Shown: in pieces, positions 9,201 through 17,416 of the stretch
Layout: the number at the start of each line of letters is the position of its first letter
Position numbering within the stretch: position 1 is the stretch's first letter
Assembly (NCBI GenBank): GCA_017859655.1
Contig: JAFMMO010000009.1
Span: forward strand, 1 to 37,909
Length of the DNA: 37,909 nucleotides
Origin: Pseudomonadota bacterium
GTDB lineage: Bacteria > Planctomycetota > UBA8108 > UBA1146
Direction: 5' to 3'
The notes under the pieces: model-generated
Seen by the model: the letters and a program-made list of their open reading frames with translations, nothing else
Told to the model about the DNA's origin: nothing
Database searches by the model: none
Translations under genes and position numbers: made by a program

Positions 9201-9462
9201 CGTTCTCGAACCGATCGCGATGGTCTCGGGGAGAGTCCTCGATGCGAACGGGAGGCCGGTTCGCGGTGCGGTGGTCTCCCTCCAGAGAGCAGGGGAAGCT
9301 GTGCTCGAGAGCCGGGAGAGCGGCTACTCCGATGGTCGCTTCCGCTTCCCCGAGGTGCTGCCGGGGCGGTATCGCATCGTGGCCCGATCAGACGATCGGG
9401 AGGCGAGCGTCGAGATCGAAGTGACGGGGACCGAGGCGGAGGAGGTCGAACTCCAGTTCTGA
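6247..9462 (+). CDS. Large exported protein of tandem carboxypeptidase-regulatory-like domains
   Basis: A 1071-residue protein. Residues 6-20 (FVLILGALIALLVFL) form a signal peptide or N-terminal anchor; no lipobox follows. Most of the rest consists of about ten beta-sandwich repeats with the pattern V-x-G-x-V-x-D-x-x-G-x-P-x-x-x-A-x-V followed by D-x-x-G-R-F-x-F and L-x-P-G-x-Y. Clear copies begin near residues 58, 296, 387, 465, 567 and 984 (VEGVVRDAAGSPIEAARVEL, LRGVVRDEKGAPLADVRI, FRGRVLDPEGQPIEGAVI, LEGTVFDPAGAPRSGAKV, VSGRVLDANGRPVRGAVV). Such repeats act as spacers or binding modules in periplasmic and surface proteins; I see no catalytic domain. The ribosome binding site is GGGAAGGAA before the ATG at 6247. 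A location in the cell envelope is inferred. Confidence 0.85.
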   Translation: MSRRAFVLILGALIALLVFLDGDSTRRGGTPSPPPGESGDRTSSASKLSDESVTSPRTIRGRVLLPDGSAAPRSTVRLLSVDWPSRLPLTGALSAELVRKDGGSGSDDTLAADLTDSWRPVAEVSTDEDGRFRFEAVATGTWLVCAATPDSIWSTDGALIPFSGDGDLSVTTTLSLRPPHELQLLVTQDGLPAEGVRISLLGLLDEGPLSPATLWERILNPSPPELRTDGRGFAEARRLPPLDFRVRAESAEARPVENTYSVWEPGVNCERSESGELIRIPTRPMRIRLIGGITVEGVVRDAAGSPIEAARVELFREPGLSREPPAGAPPMDLITTDAEGRYRFERVQPGVCTIRVNAEGFAPQSRSDLYTEAIVGTSVDFELVPATILRGVVRDEKGAPLADVRIQSLRELGNFVHSDREGRFEIRAKDDRGELTYVLKACYSSPGWHFLRADQFNEITLQTLDAFRGRVLDPEGQPIEGAVIEATRGGKRSGSFDPNSGAILSSGPDDVFEPKPIRTDASGVFTGCPTGAGPTVDVLQIHAVGYEHLLIPVGEGRNGDFGDLVLQRLSTLEGTVFDPAGAPRSGAKVRVEGGGWNIETNTGESGRYRLPIPRAGEAFSARADHPRFRPSEKTPLPVTRSGDSLSLDLFLSPGAGVEFRILLDGVPPPPSSVELATRSEASLLGAGTIGISDDEGVVRLEGLLPGTYRYLLECPGAGSRRGEVTLVTGEVLVVPTNLTTTETLQIVVTDPAGRVPEGTTVVVNSAGYQLEGTQESDGSFSVVGHSPGAVLVKATAPGHTRAKTGWIDPQGEPIRILLERSTELTIQIIDALDGRPLPEASVWDFKTREFQSVDVNGTALIRHLPPGEHRFAIGLQNYQLQFPVVSIGAFPELLTVSLDRGREIEVEVVDPRGNPLGGVELRLDPGRVKGEGAGSWRWETDDSGRARIGGLTFGDHFLVATRENHRSRRVDFQLRDGGGALTVSVVLEPIAMVSGRVLDANGRPVRGAVVSLQRAGEAVLESRESGYSDGRFRFPEVLPGRYRIVARSDDREASVEIEVTGTEAEEVELQF

Positions 9463-9740
9463 GTCCCGGCCGCCCTGCGCTCTCTTTCATCTCGCCAGCC
9501 GGGCCTCCTCCTGTCGGCGTGCGCGACCGCGATCGGGATCCCCCCGCCCGGCTCCATGGCGGGGCCACTGCTCCACACCGGATCCGTCGCCTGCGACACA
9601 ACGGTGAAGACGACCCCCGAGCATGACGCTCCGGGCCGACGATCACGACCCGCCCCCTTCCGCCGGCGGCGACCCCGGCCTTTCCGCCCACGATCCGGGC
9701 GGACCGGACTCGCCCCGGCTCCACCTCCCGAAGGAGGACC

Positions 9741-10265
9741 ATGCTCCCCCTCGACGACCCCCTCTGGGAAGAGCTGACCCACGCCCACGGAAGCGCGGCG
9801 GAGATCCCGCGCCTCCTCCAGCAGGTGACGGAGAGCCCCGGCCCGAAGGTCAGCTACCGCGACGAGCCCTGGTTCACCCTCTGGAGCTCCCTCTGCCATC
9901 ACGGAGAGGCGAACGAGGTGTCGTTCGTGGCGGTGCCCCATCTCGTCGCGGCGCTCGAGGGGGCCCTCCATGAGGAGCGGGGACCGGTGGCGTGGGACTT
10001 CTTCCAGCTGCCTGCCTCGATCGAGATCGCCCGCGCGCGGGGTCGAGGGGAGCTGCCGGAGGAGTGTGCTCTCGACTACACCCGGGCCCTGGACCGTCTC
10101 CCCGCCCTCGCGATCTCCCTCCATCAGCCCTGGGAGCACGAGGGGGCGCAGGCGGTCTGCGCCACCCTCGCCGCCGTGCGCGGAGAGATCGACCTCGCCG
10201 AGGCGATCCTCGAGCTCGGCCGCGACGCGACCGACCGCTTCCTCCGACGGGAAGGGCTGCGCTGA
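9741..10265 (+). CDS. Conserved protein of unknown function
   Basis: A 174-residue, soluble, helix-rich protein without a signal peptide. It shows a pattern I have seen in unnamed conserved bacterial proteins: W-E-E-L-x-H-A-x-G-S-A-x-E-I-P near residues 9-23, W-F-T-L-W-S-S-L-C-H-H-G near 44-55, and S-F-V-A-V-P-H-L-V-A-A-L near 61-72. No enzymatic motif is recognised. The start is well supported by AAGGAGGACC directly before the ATG. It is followed after 47 bases by a secreted-protein gene that appears to have its own promoter box, so co-transcription is uncertain. The roughly 280 bases upstream hold nothing recognisable. Confidence 0.75.
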   Translation: MLPLDDPLWEELTHAHGSAAEIPRLLQQVTESPGPKVSYRDEPWFTLWSSLCHHGEANEVSFVAVPHLVAALEGALHEERGPVAWDFFQLPASIEIARARGRGELPEECALDYTRALDRLPALAISLHQPWEHEGAQAVCATLAAVRGEIDLAEAILELGRDATDRFLRREGLR

Positions 10266-10280
10266 CGCTCCCGAAGTCGC

Positions 10281-10286
10281 TATTCT
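10281..10286 (+). promoter_or_regulatory. Putative -10 element (gcTATTCT)
   Basis: TATTCT, preceded by GC, ends 26 bases before the ATG at 10313 and downstream of the previous stop. It would give a leader of about 20 bases that contains the ribosome binding site GGAAGG. The match to TATAAT is four of six. Confidence 0.4.
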
Positions 10287-10312
10287 GCCTTCCTCACCGG
10301 GAAGGATGTCCG

Positions 10313-12004
10313 ATGCGACCTGCTGCTCTCCCCGCCACGCTCCTGCTCGTCCTGCTCCTCCTCTGCCTCTCTCTCCCGAGCTCCGGGCTCGAAGCCCAGC
10401 AGCCCCCGCTGCCGGAAGGAGTGACCGCCCACGGCCGGGGGCTCCACGGCTACCTCGGCTTCGGCGCGGGACGCCCCGCCGAGAAGTCGGAGTTCTCGGC
10501 GGGCATGGGCTTCTACGCGGCGGTGTGGCCTCTCATCGACGAGCCGATCGGTCACTTCCAGATCGGCCTGCCGAGCGCCTGGATCACCCCGGACAACTCC
10601 GACAACCGCGACACTCCCCTCGCACCGGAAGGGACCCTCGCGCGCACATGGAAGGAACGCGGCCCCACCTGGGACAGCGTCTTCCAGACGGTGGAGGGGG
10701 GCCTCGGCTACTGGGCGCGGAACCACTTCCGCTACCCGTCACCGAAGTTCAGCATGAACGCCACTCCGCAGTGCTACGACTACGAGGTCGGCTCGCCGGG
10801 GTGGTCCTTCTTCTACGAGGACGAGGCGCTCCCCGACGATCGGCTCGGCATCGCCCAGCTGAGCAACCGCCTCCTCATCCCGCCCGATGCCCTTCCCTTC
10901 GAAGGGGAGCCGAACGGGGAGTTCCTCGGCTACACCTACATGGCGCTCCCCTTCACCGATCCGGTCGAGGGGAAGTGGCCCACCGGGGACCAGGCGTGGA
11001 CCTGCTTCCTCAGCGCCGCCAACTTCAAGGGACCGATCGCCTACTACATCCCCGAGACGTGGAGCAAGATCGCCGAGCTCTTCGAGGTTCCGTTCCTCAA
11101 CGGCCGCGGGCTCGACGCCCGGGCGGGGAACATGGGCGGGGGGGCGATGGAGATCAACACGGTCCCCCGCCTCGAGGGGCGCGACGCGAACGGGGTCGTC
11201 TACTCGAAGATCCCCGCCCTCCGCTTCCCCCTGAACGCCGAGGGGCGCAGCCTCCTCGTGCAGGACGTGACCTACTACTCCTCCGCGGCGCTCGCGGACG
11301 GCTTCCGGGCCTGGCGCGATGGCGGAGCGGAGTGCAGCGGTCGCTTCGCGGAGGAGGGAGCCTGGCGGCCCGCGCTGCAGCCGCGGCGCACCCGCTACAA
11401 CCAGGGGGGGAGCCCCATCGTCGGGGTCGATCGGTTCTTCGAGAACCGCGTCTTCGACGGCAACGTGTGGGGACTCCGCTGGCGCGAGGACTCCCCCGCG
11501 CCGGAGGGGGCCTTCCCGCGGTACGTGAAGCATGTCGGAGAAGAGCGGATCGTCGTGGCGGAGGACGAGGTCCCGGTGGAGACGGGGCTCCGAGAGGCGC
11601 GCTTCGCCCTCGCCGAGCGGGGACCGGCCTACACCTCCCCCGGTCGAGGCGCCTGGGCGAAGCCGGGACCGAGCGGGGAGACCTTCAGCGTCGATCTCGC
11701 CGATGGCTCCCGGGTCACCTACGCCTGGTACCGCTTCATCGATCAGCCATCCTTCCAGCAGTACGCCTGGAGCGAGGAGAAGCGCGAGCGGCTGCAGGCC
11801 TTCATCGAGAGGATCCACGCGAGCTGGCCGATCGACCGCGACTACATGGCGCCTCCCGGCGTGGGCACGCTCGTCCGCCTCGACCCCGCGCTCCTCGTCT
11901 CTCCTCCGGAGGGGATGGAGGTGGGATACGTGCCCATCGTCATTCGGCAGGTCGATGCGGAATCGGAGAGCGAGAAGGCGAAGGGCTCGGCCGGCTCTCC
12001 CTGA
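10313..12004 (+). CDS. Secreted protein of unknown function
   Basis: A 563-residue protein with a signal peptide (hydrophobic stretch LLLVLLLLCLSL near residues 10-21, likely cleavage after LEAQ around residue 28). The mature part is rich in aromatic residues, acidic and without membrane segments. Recurrent W, Y and F positions (GFYAAVWPLIDEPIGHFQIG, SPGWSFFYEDE, VTYYSSAAL) suggest an all-beta secreted domain. I recognise no catalytic motif or named family. GGGAAGGA is the ribosome binding site, 7 bases before the ATG. The gene is followed by a hairpin and faces the convergent cyclase gene. Whether it acts in polymer binding or degradation cannot be said. Confidence 0.75.
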   Translation: MRPAALPATLLLVLLLLCLSLPSSGLEAQQPPLPEGVTAHGRGLHGYLGFGAGRPAEKSEFSAGMGFYAAVWPLIDEPIGHFQIGLPSAWITPDNSDNRDTPLAPEGTLARTWKERGPTWDSVFQTVEGGLGYWARNHFRYPSPKFSMNATPQCYDYEVGSPGWSFFYEDEALPDDRLGIAQLSNRLLIPPDALPFEGEPNGEFLGYTYMALPFTDPVEGKWPTGDQAWTCFLSAANFKGPIAYYIPETWSKIAELFEVPFLNGRGLDARAGNMGGGAMEINTVPRLEGRDANGVVYSKIPALRFPLNAEGRSLLVQDVTYYSSAALADGFRAWRDGGAECSGRFAEEGAWRPALQPRRTRYNQGGSPIVGVDRFFENRVFDGNVWGLRWREDSPAPEGAFPRYVKHVGEERIVVAEDEVPVETGLREARFALAERGPAYTSPGRGAWAKPGPSGETFSVDLADGSRVTYAWYRFIDQPSFQQYAWSEEKRERLQAFIERIHASWPIDRDYMAPPGVGTLVRLDPALLVSPPEGMEVGYVPIVIRQVDAESESEKAKGSAGSP

Positions 12005-12027
12005 TCCGGGCGGGCGCGATGCCCGGA
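12005..12027 (+). terminator. Possible hairpin terminator between convergent genes
   Basis: TCCGGGC (12005-12011) and GCCCGGA (12021-12027) can pair with a nine-base loop directly after the TGA of the secreted-protein gene. There is no U run, so termination is only suggested by the position between convergent genes. Confidence 0.4.
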
Positions 12028-12079
12028 CCACCGGTCGATCGCCGGGGTCACGGGCGCCGCGGGCGCGCAGCGGGAACGA

Positions 12080-13162
12080 TCACACGCTCGTCGTGACGCG
12101 CTCCGTCACGCGGTGGATGCCCACCGCTTCCGCGCGGCCGCGCAGCTCCGCCTCGCCGATCTCCTCGATCTCGAGGTGCTCGGGGACGCCCTTGAGCTGG
12201 GCGCGCAGGGTCTCCGAGATGAGCAGCTTCTCTCCGTGGGTGTTGCACTGCCCCTGAATCCGGGCCGCCGTGTTGAGGACATCCCCGAGGTAGGAGATCT
12301 CCCGCTTGATCTCGCCCACCTCCAGCACCGTCGCGACGCCGACGTTGATCCCCGCCTTGAACTCGGGGAAGAGGCCGTAGGTCGACTGATAGTGCTCACG
12401 CCGCTCCTCGAGGCGGCGCTGGAACGCGAAGTAGGCCTGGAGGCAGCTCCCCCCCGCGGTCCCCCTGTCCACGTCCCAGAGGAGAATCGCCTCGTCCCCC
12501 ACGTACTGATAGAACTGGGCGTCGAAGCGGGTCACCACCGACATGTCGATGAAGCAGTCCTGGATCAGGCTCCCGAACTTCAGGTGACCGAGCCGCTCCG
12601 CGAAGGTGGTCGAGTCCTTGAGATCGAGGAACATCACGATGAGCTCGATCTCGCGCGGGTGATAGAAGGTCCCGGCGACGACCTTCCTCAGGTTGCCCGG
12701 CCCGAACTTGCGGTCGATCTCCCGGAAGATGAAGTAGGAGAAGGTGACGAGGGAGAAGTAGAGGAGCAGCACGAGGAAGTTGACGCTCATCAGCCTCGAG
12801 CGGAAGGCCTCCACCGTGAGCGCTTCGCCCGCCGAGAGGAGCTCCACGAGACGCAGCCCCATCAGGACGAAGAGGACCGAGGCGACGTTGCAGAGAAAGT
12901 GGAGGAGGATCAGGACCCCGTAGGGACGACGCCGGATCACCGGGGAGTCGAGGCCCCGACTGACGAAGAAGAAGATCGTCCCGACGAGGCCGCCGGATAC
13001 GACCGCCCGCTTCAGGAGCGCGCCGTGGTCCAGGCTCTCGTAGTCGAATTCGGCGAAGGCGGGGACGGAGTCGAGCCCGACGAAGCGGAACAGGATCCAC
13101 AGGACCCCCGCGAAGCCGAAGTAGAGGACGCAGGGCAGGAAGCTGCGGACGAAGACCTTCAC
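12080..13162 (-). CDS. Membrane-anchored class III adenylate/guanylate cyclase
   Basis: A 360-residue protein. Four membrane segments lie at about 10-30, 53-70, 81-108 and 124-146. The cyclase catalytic domain covers about 170-355: metal-binding D180 in FLDLKDST, D223 in YVGDEAILLWD, and the transition-state pair N297 and R301 in LGDVLNTAARIQ. It should make a cyclic nucleotide, most likely cAMP, on the cytoplasmic side of the membrane; nucleotide choice is not certain. The start is a GTG at 13162 preceded by GAGGAAGGA; the frame is open far upstream into the pump gene, but that part is antisense-like filler. It lies 122 bases downstream of the RND pump on the same strand and could be read from the same transcript. 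Confidence 0.88.
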   Translation of the reverse strand: MKVFVRSFLPCVLYFGFAGVLWILFRFVGLDSVPAFAEFDYESLDHGALLKRAVVSGGLVGTIFFFVSRGLDSPVIRRRPYGVLILLHFLCNVASVLFVLMGLRLVELLSAGEALTVEAFRSRLMSVNFLVLLLYFSLVTFSYFIFREIDRKFGPGNLRKVVAGTFYHPREIELIVMFLDLKDSTTFAERLGHLKFGSLIQDCFIDMSVVTRFDAQFYQYVGDEAILLWDVDRGTAGGSCLQAYFAFQRRLEERREHYQSTYGLFPEFKAGINVGVATVLEVGEIKREISYLGDVLNTAARIQGQCNTHGEKLLISETLRAQLKGVPEHLEIEEIGEAELRGRAEAVGIHRVTERVTTSV

Positions 13163-13284
13163 CTCGTGTCCTTCCTCGGATCGCCGAGCCGAGCCGGCGC
13201 GCGATCCCGCCACGAACCGACTCCGCCTCCCCTTCCCTCTCTCTCGAGGGAGAGTTCGGTCGGCACCCTCCCGGTCTCCCTCGC

Positions 13285-16200
13285 CTAGGTCGCGTCCCCC
13301 GGACGCGCCCGGAAGATGATCGAGTAGATCACCGGCAGCACGACCATCGTCAGCACGGAGGCGACCATCAGCCCGAAGATGACGGTCACCGCCATCGACA
13401 CGAAGAACGCGTCGAAGAGCAGGGGCAGCATCCCGAGCACGGTGGTCGAGGCGGCCATGCCGACCGGGCGAAGTCGACTCACTCCGGAGTCGACGATGGC
13501 GTCGATGAGCGGTTTGCCGGAGCCGACCTCCAGATTGATCTGATCGATGAGGACGATCGCGTTCTTGATGAGCATCCCGATGAGGCTGAGCCCGCCGAGC
13601 AGCGCCATGAAGCCGAAGGGCTGAGAGGTCAGGAGCAGGCCGCCCGTGACGCCGACGAGGGCGAGGGGCACGCACAGCCAGATCACGAGCGGCTGGCGGA
13701 GCGAGTTGAAGAGCAGGATCGTCACCAGGACCATCATCGCGATGAAGGTCGGGATGCTCGCGGCGAGCGCCGCCTTCGCGTTCCCCGAGTCCTCATACTC
13801 CCCACCCCACTCGAGGGTGACCCCGGCGGGCAGTTCGAGTGCCTCGATCTGCGGCCGAAGCTCCCCGAAGAGGACGCTCGCATCCCCCTCCCGCGGATCG
13901 CAGAAGACGGTCAGGGTGCGCTTCCGATCCTTGCGGATGATGATCTCGTCCTCGTAGGTGGTCCGGAAGCCGGAGACGACCTGACGCAGGGGGATGTGAT
14001 CCCTCGCCACGCCGCTCCAGACCTGGAGATTGCGGATGCTGGAGACATCCATGCGCTCCGGAGCCGGGGAGCGGAGCCGGATCGGAAGCAGGAGGTCATC
14101 CTCGCGATAGACGCCGATCGTCGAGCCTTCGAAGCCACGCTGGATGGCATCGGAGATCGCCGAGCGGCGGATCCCGCTGAGGTTCGCCTGCACGTCGAGG
14201 ATCTGCGGCTCCATCGTCTTCACCCGCTGGCGCCAGTCGGTGCGGACCGCCTTCGAGTTCGGGTGGGCGTTCATGATCGCCAGCGTGCTCTCCGCCATGC
14301 GGCGCAGGTCTTCCGGATCGTCTCCGATGAAGCGCGCCTGCACCTTGCCGGTGGACCCCGGACCCAGCTGGAAGAGGGAGCCGTAGGCCTGTGCATCCGG
14401 GTACTCGCGCAGGAGGTCGGCCTCGATCGTGGCGATCAGACCGTTGATCCGGGTCGGGTCCTCGACATCCACGAGGAACTGCGCGTAGGCCGGGTTCGTG
14501 CGCTCGGAGGCGTAGGTCAGGAGGAAGCGCAGGGAGCCCTTCGCCACGGTCGAGGTCACGTGAGTGACCCCCTCCAGACCCTCGAGGTAGCCCTCCACCT
14601 CGGCGACCTGCGCGATCGTCGTGTCGATGTGGGTTCCCTGCGGGAGCCAGAAGTCGACCATGAACTGGGCGCGGGTCGACGGCGGGAAGAAGCTCTGTCG
14701 CACCTTCCCGAAGCCGACCACGCTCGCGAGGAAGACCACGATGATGACGAGCAGGGACGCCCACCGCAGGCGAATGCACTTGCGGAGCACGCCGCGGTAG
14801 AGGCGGTAGAACGCGCTGTCGTACGCGTCCTTCCCCTCCCCCGCGCTCTTCGGCGCCTTCAGGAACATCACGCCGAGAAGGGGGGTCACCGTCACCGCGG
14901 TGACCCAGCTGAGGAGCAGGGAGACGAGCACGACCTGGAAGAGACTGCGGCAGAACTCCCCGGTGCTGTCCTGAGAGGTCCCGATCGCGGCGAAGGCGAG
15001 GACCGCGATCACGGTCGCACCGAGGAGCGGGATCGCCGACTGCTTCACCACTCCGATGGCGCAGTCCCTGGCGTCCTTCCCCCGCTGGAGTCCCACGAGC
15101 ATCCCATCGACGACGACGATGGCGTTGTCGACGAGCATCCCGAGGGCGATGATCAGCGCTCCGAGCGAGATCCGCTCGAGGGCGACCCCCATCTGCTTCA
15201 GGAAGACGAACGAGCCGAGGATCGTCACCACGAGGACGAAGCCGATGAGGAACCCGCTGCGCGCGCCCATGAAGAAGAGCAGCACGACGATGACGATGGC
15301 CACCGCCTCGATCAGGGAGATCACGAAGCCGCTGATCGCCTGGGTCACCGCCTCCGACTGCAGCGACACCACCCCGAACTCGATCCCGAGGGGGATCTCG
15401 CTCTGGAGCTCTCGCATTCGCTCGTAGAGCGCCTCCCCCATGGTGACGACGTTCCCCCCCGACTGGGTGGAGATGCCCAGGGCGATCCCCGGGTTCCCGT
15501 CGTAGCGCACCTGGGCGGTCATCGGGTCGATGTACCCTCGCCGCACCGTGGCGATGTCGCGCAGGAAGATCTGCTCTCCCGCGCCGCCCCGGATGAGCAG
15601 CGTCTCGAACGCGGCGACCGACTCGAGGGTTCCGGTCGGTGAGATCGTGATGTTCTCCGGTCCGACCTTCACGCGGCCGGTGTCGGTCACGAGGTTCTTC
15701 TGGCGGAGCGCGGCGGCGATCGTCAGCTCGGGGATCCCGAGCTCGGCCATGCGATCGCGGTTCAGCTCGATGTCGATGCACTCCTGCCGCTCGCCGAACG
15801 GCTCGACCTTGGCGACATCGTCGACGAGAAGCAGCTCCCGCCGGATCAGGTCCGAGACCTTCTTCAGCTCGGCGTAGGTGTACTCGGAGCCGTGGATGAC
15901 GAAGAGCACGCCGTACACATCGCCGTAGTCGTCGACGACCATCGAGGTACCCGCGCCGGGCGGGAGGTGGCGCTGGGCATCCCCCACCTTGCGGCGCAGC
16001 TCGTCCCAGACCTGGGGGAGGGTCGCCTTGTCGTACTTGTCCTGGATGGTGACGGTGACGGTGGAGAGTCCGCGCTCGGAGCGGGACTGGATCTCCTTCA
16101 GCTGACCGAGCTTCTGGACCGCGATCTCGATCTCGTCGGTCACCTCCTGCTCGACCTCCAGCGCGGAGGCGCCGGGGTACGGGGTGATGACGAGGGCGTC

Positions 16201-16329
16201 CTTGATCGTGAACTCCGGATCCTCCAACCGCCCCATCGACTCGTAGGCGAGGATCCCCGCCCCGAGGAGCGCGAAGGTGAAGACGATCGTGACGACGCGG
16301 TTCTTGAGGCAGAAGGCCGCGGGATTCAT
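13285..16329 (-). CDS. RND-family efflux pump (inner-membrane permease)
   Basis: A 1014-residue transporter of the AcrB/HAE type. The N-terminal membrane helix covers about 11-29 (NRVVTIVFTFALLGAGIL), then the first periplasmic porter/docking domain, helices from about 331 onwards, a second periplasmic domain from about 560, and terminal helices including a G-G-L-S-L-I-G-M-L-I-K-N-A-I motif. The proton-relay helix reads LGMLVDNAIVVVD: D401 is kept, but the usual second Asp is N402, and D408 follows. Pumps of this kind export drugs, detergents or metals, driven by protons, through the adaptor and outer-membrane factor encoded just upstream. Its ATG overlaps the adaptor stop (ATGA), indicating translational coupling. 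A GTG at 16350 is a weaker alternative start. The substrate is not predictable. Confidence 0.93.
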   Translation of the reverse strand: MNPAAFCLKNRVVTIVFTFALLGAGILAYESMGRLEDPEFTIKDALVITPYPGASALEVEQEVTDEIEIAVQKLGQLKEIQSRSERGLSTVTVTIQDKYDKATLPQVWDELRRKVGDAQRHLPPGAGTSMVVDDYGDVYGVLFVIHGSEYTYAELKKVSDLIRRELLLVDDVAKVEPFGERQECIDIELNRDRMAELGIPELTIAAALRQKNLVTDTGRVKVGPENITISPTGTLESVAAFETLLIRGGAGEQIFLRDIATVRRGYIDPMTAQVRYDGNPGIALGISTQSGGNVVTMGEALYERMRELQSEIPLGIEFGVVSLQSEAVTQAISGFVISLIEAVAIVIVVLLFFMGARSGFLIGFVLVVTILGSFVFLKQMGVALERISLGALIIALGMLVDNAIVVVDGMLVGLQRGKDARDCAIGVVKQSAIPLLGATVIAVLAFAAIGTSQDSTGEFCRSLFQVVLVSLLLSWVTAVTVTPLLGVMFLKAPKSAGEGKDAYDSAFYRLYRGVLRKCIRLRWASLLVIIVVFLASVVGFGKVRQSFFPPSTRAQFMVDFWLPQGTHIDTTIAQVAEVEGYLEGLEGVTHVTSTVAKGSLRFLLTYASERTNPAYAQFLVDVEDPTRINGLIATIEADLLREYPDAQAYGSLFQLGPGSTGKVQARFIGDDPEDLRRMAESTLAIMNAHPNSKAVRTDWRQRVKTMEPQILDVQANLSGIRRSAISDAIQRGFEGSTIGVYREDDLLLPIRLRSPAPERMDVSSIRNLQVWSGVARDHIPLRQVVSGFRTTYEDEIIIRKDRKRTLTVFCDPREGDASVLFGELRPQIEALELPAGVTLEWGGEYEDSGNAKAALAASIPTFIAMMVLVTILLFNSLRQPLVIWLCVPLALVGVTGGLLLTSQPFGFMALLGGLSLIGMLIKNAIVLIDQINLEVGSGKPLIDAIVDSGVSRLRPVGMAASTTVLGMLPLLFDAFFVSMAVTVIFGLMVASVLTMVVLPVIYSIIFRARPGDAT

Positions 16330-17402
16330 GGCGTCGACTGCCCTTCCCACGGCGTGACCGAGAGTCCCTCACGGAGATGATGGACCCCGGAGGTCGCGAT
16401 CCTCTCCCCGACGACGAGTCCGTCGAGGATCTCGATCGACGAGCCCATCAGCTCTCCCGGCACGACCCCTCGCTTCGAGACCTTTCCGTCATCTCCGACG
16501 ATCCAGACGAAGGGTCCGGCGGTCTCCTCGGCCATCGCCTGCACGGGGACGAGGAGCGGGCTCCCCTCTCCGCTCCCCGGCTTCGGCTCGATCGAGGCGC
16601 GCGCGGTCATCCCCGGCAGCACGGAGATGTCCTCCGGCCGCGCGAAGATGAGGGTGACCTCGTAGGTGCGCGAGGCGGGGTTCGCGACGGTGGAGAACTC
16701 GGAGATGTTCGCGGGGAAGCTGCGCCCGGGCGCGGCGGAGGGGGCGATGGAGACCTGGAGGCGCGCGTTCCGCTCGGCGAGGGTCAGCCCGGGCTCGGCG
16801 AGCGCCACATCCGCCTCGGGGACCTGGATCCGGAGCTCCAGCCAGGAGGAGTCCTGGAGGGTGACGACCGGCTGCTTCGCCTGCAGGCTCTGGAAGTTCT
16901 CCACCAGAGTGTTCCCGACCACGGCGTCGAAGGGCGCCTTCAGTTCGGTGTCGCGGAGCGCCTTCTCCGCCGCCTCGAGGTCGGCGGAGGCGGTCGTGTA
17001 GTTCCGCTGCGCCGCGTCGACCGAGGCCTGGGAGGTGCCGCCGACCGCGACGAGTCCGTTCTCGCGGTCGAGCTCGATCTTCGCGTTCTCCCGACGGGCG
17101 AGCGCGGCATCGCGAGCCGCCTGATACTGAGTCGGCTCCAGCTTCCCGAGGGTCTGTCCCTGCTTCACCTCATCCGAGGCCTTGAGGGAGAACTCGATGA
17201 GCTGCCCCGGCACCTCGAAGCCGAGCTGCACCTGCTGGGCCGCGGCCACCTCGCCGGAGTACTCGCGGACGAGGTCCCCGCCGTGGCTGCCGACGACGAG
17301 CATCTTGATCGGTCGTCCCTCGAGCACGGGAGAGACCTTCGCCTCCTCCTCGCACCCGACCAGGGTCAGGAGGACGGTAAACGCGAGCCAGTGGAGTCTC
17401 AT
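16326..17402 (-). CDS. RND efflux periplasmic adaptor (membrane fusion) lipoprotein
   Basis: A 358-residue protein with a lipoprotein signal: hydrophobic residues 5-16 and lipobox L-V-G-C17. Residues about 59-90 form the first half of the lipoyl-like domain (VQLGFEVPGQLIEF, VKQGQTLGKLEP). An alpha-hairpin with long heptad-like helices spans about 92-150 (RRENAKIELDREN, YTTASADLEAAEKAL). The second lipoyl half (LKAPFDAVVGNTLVENFQ) and beta-barrel and membrane-proximal domains follow. It bridges the pump and the outer-membrane factor. The upstream gene stops 14 bases before the ATG, and its own stop overlaps the pump start. Its ribosome binding site is weak, as expected within a tight operon. 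Confidence 0.93.
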   Translation of the reverse strand: MRLHWLAFTVLLTLVGCEEEAKVSPVLEGRPIKMLVVGSHGGDLVREYSGEVAAAQQVQLGFEVPGQLIEFSLKASDEVKQGQTLGKLEPTQYQAARDAALARRENAKIELDRENGLVAVGGTSQASVDAAQRNYTTASADLEAAEKALRDTELKAPFDAVVGNTLVENFQSLQAKQPVVTLQDSSWLELRIQVPEADVALAEPGLTLAERNARLQVSIAPSAAPGRSFPANISEFSTVANPASRTYEVTLIFARPEDISVLPGMTARASIEPKPGSGEGSPLLVPVQAMAEETAGPFVWIVGDDGKVSKRGVVPGELMGSSIEILDGLVVGERIATSGVHHLREGLSVTPWEGQSTP

Positions 17403-17416
17403 GGCAGGGGGGTCCC

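Noticed and set aside
13220-13256. CT/GA-rich inverted repeat between the RND pump and the cyclase as a terminator
   Set aside because: The stem is only about five imperfect pairs and lacks a U run; evidence too weak.
13996-15642. 548-codon plus-strand open frame opposite the RND pump
   Set aside because: It is a shadow of the pump gene, rich in Arg, His and Glu without any domain.
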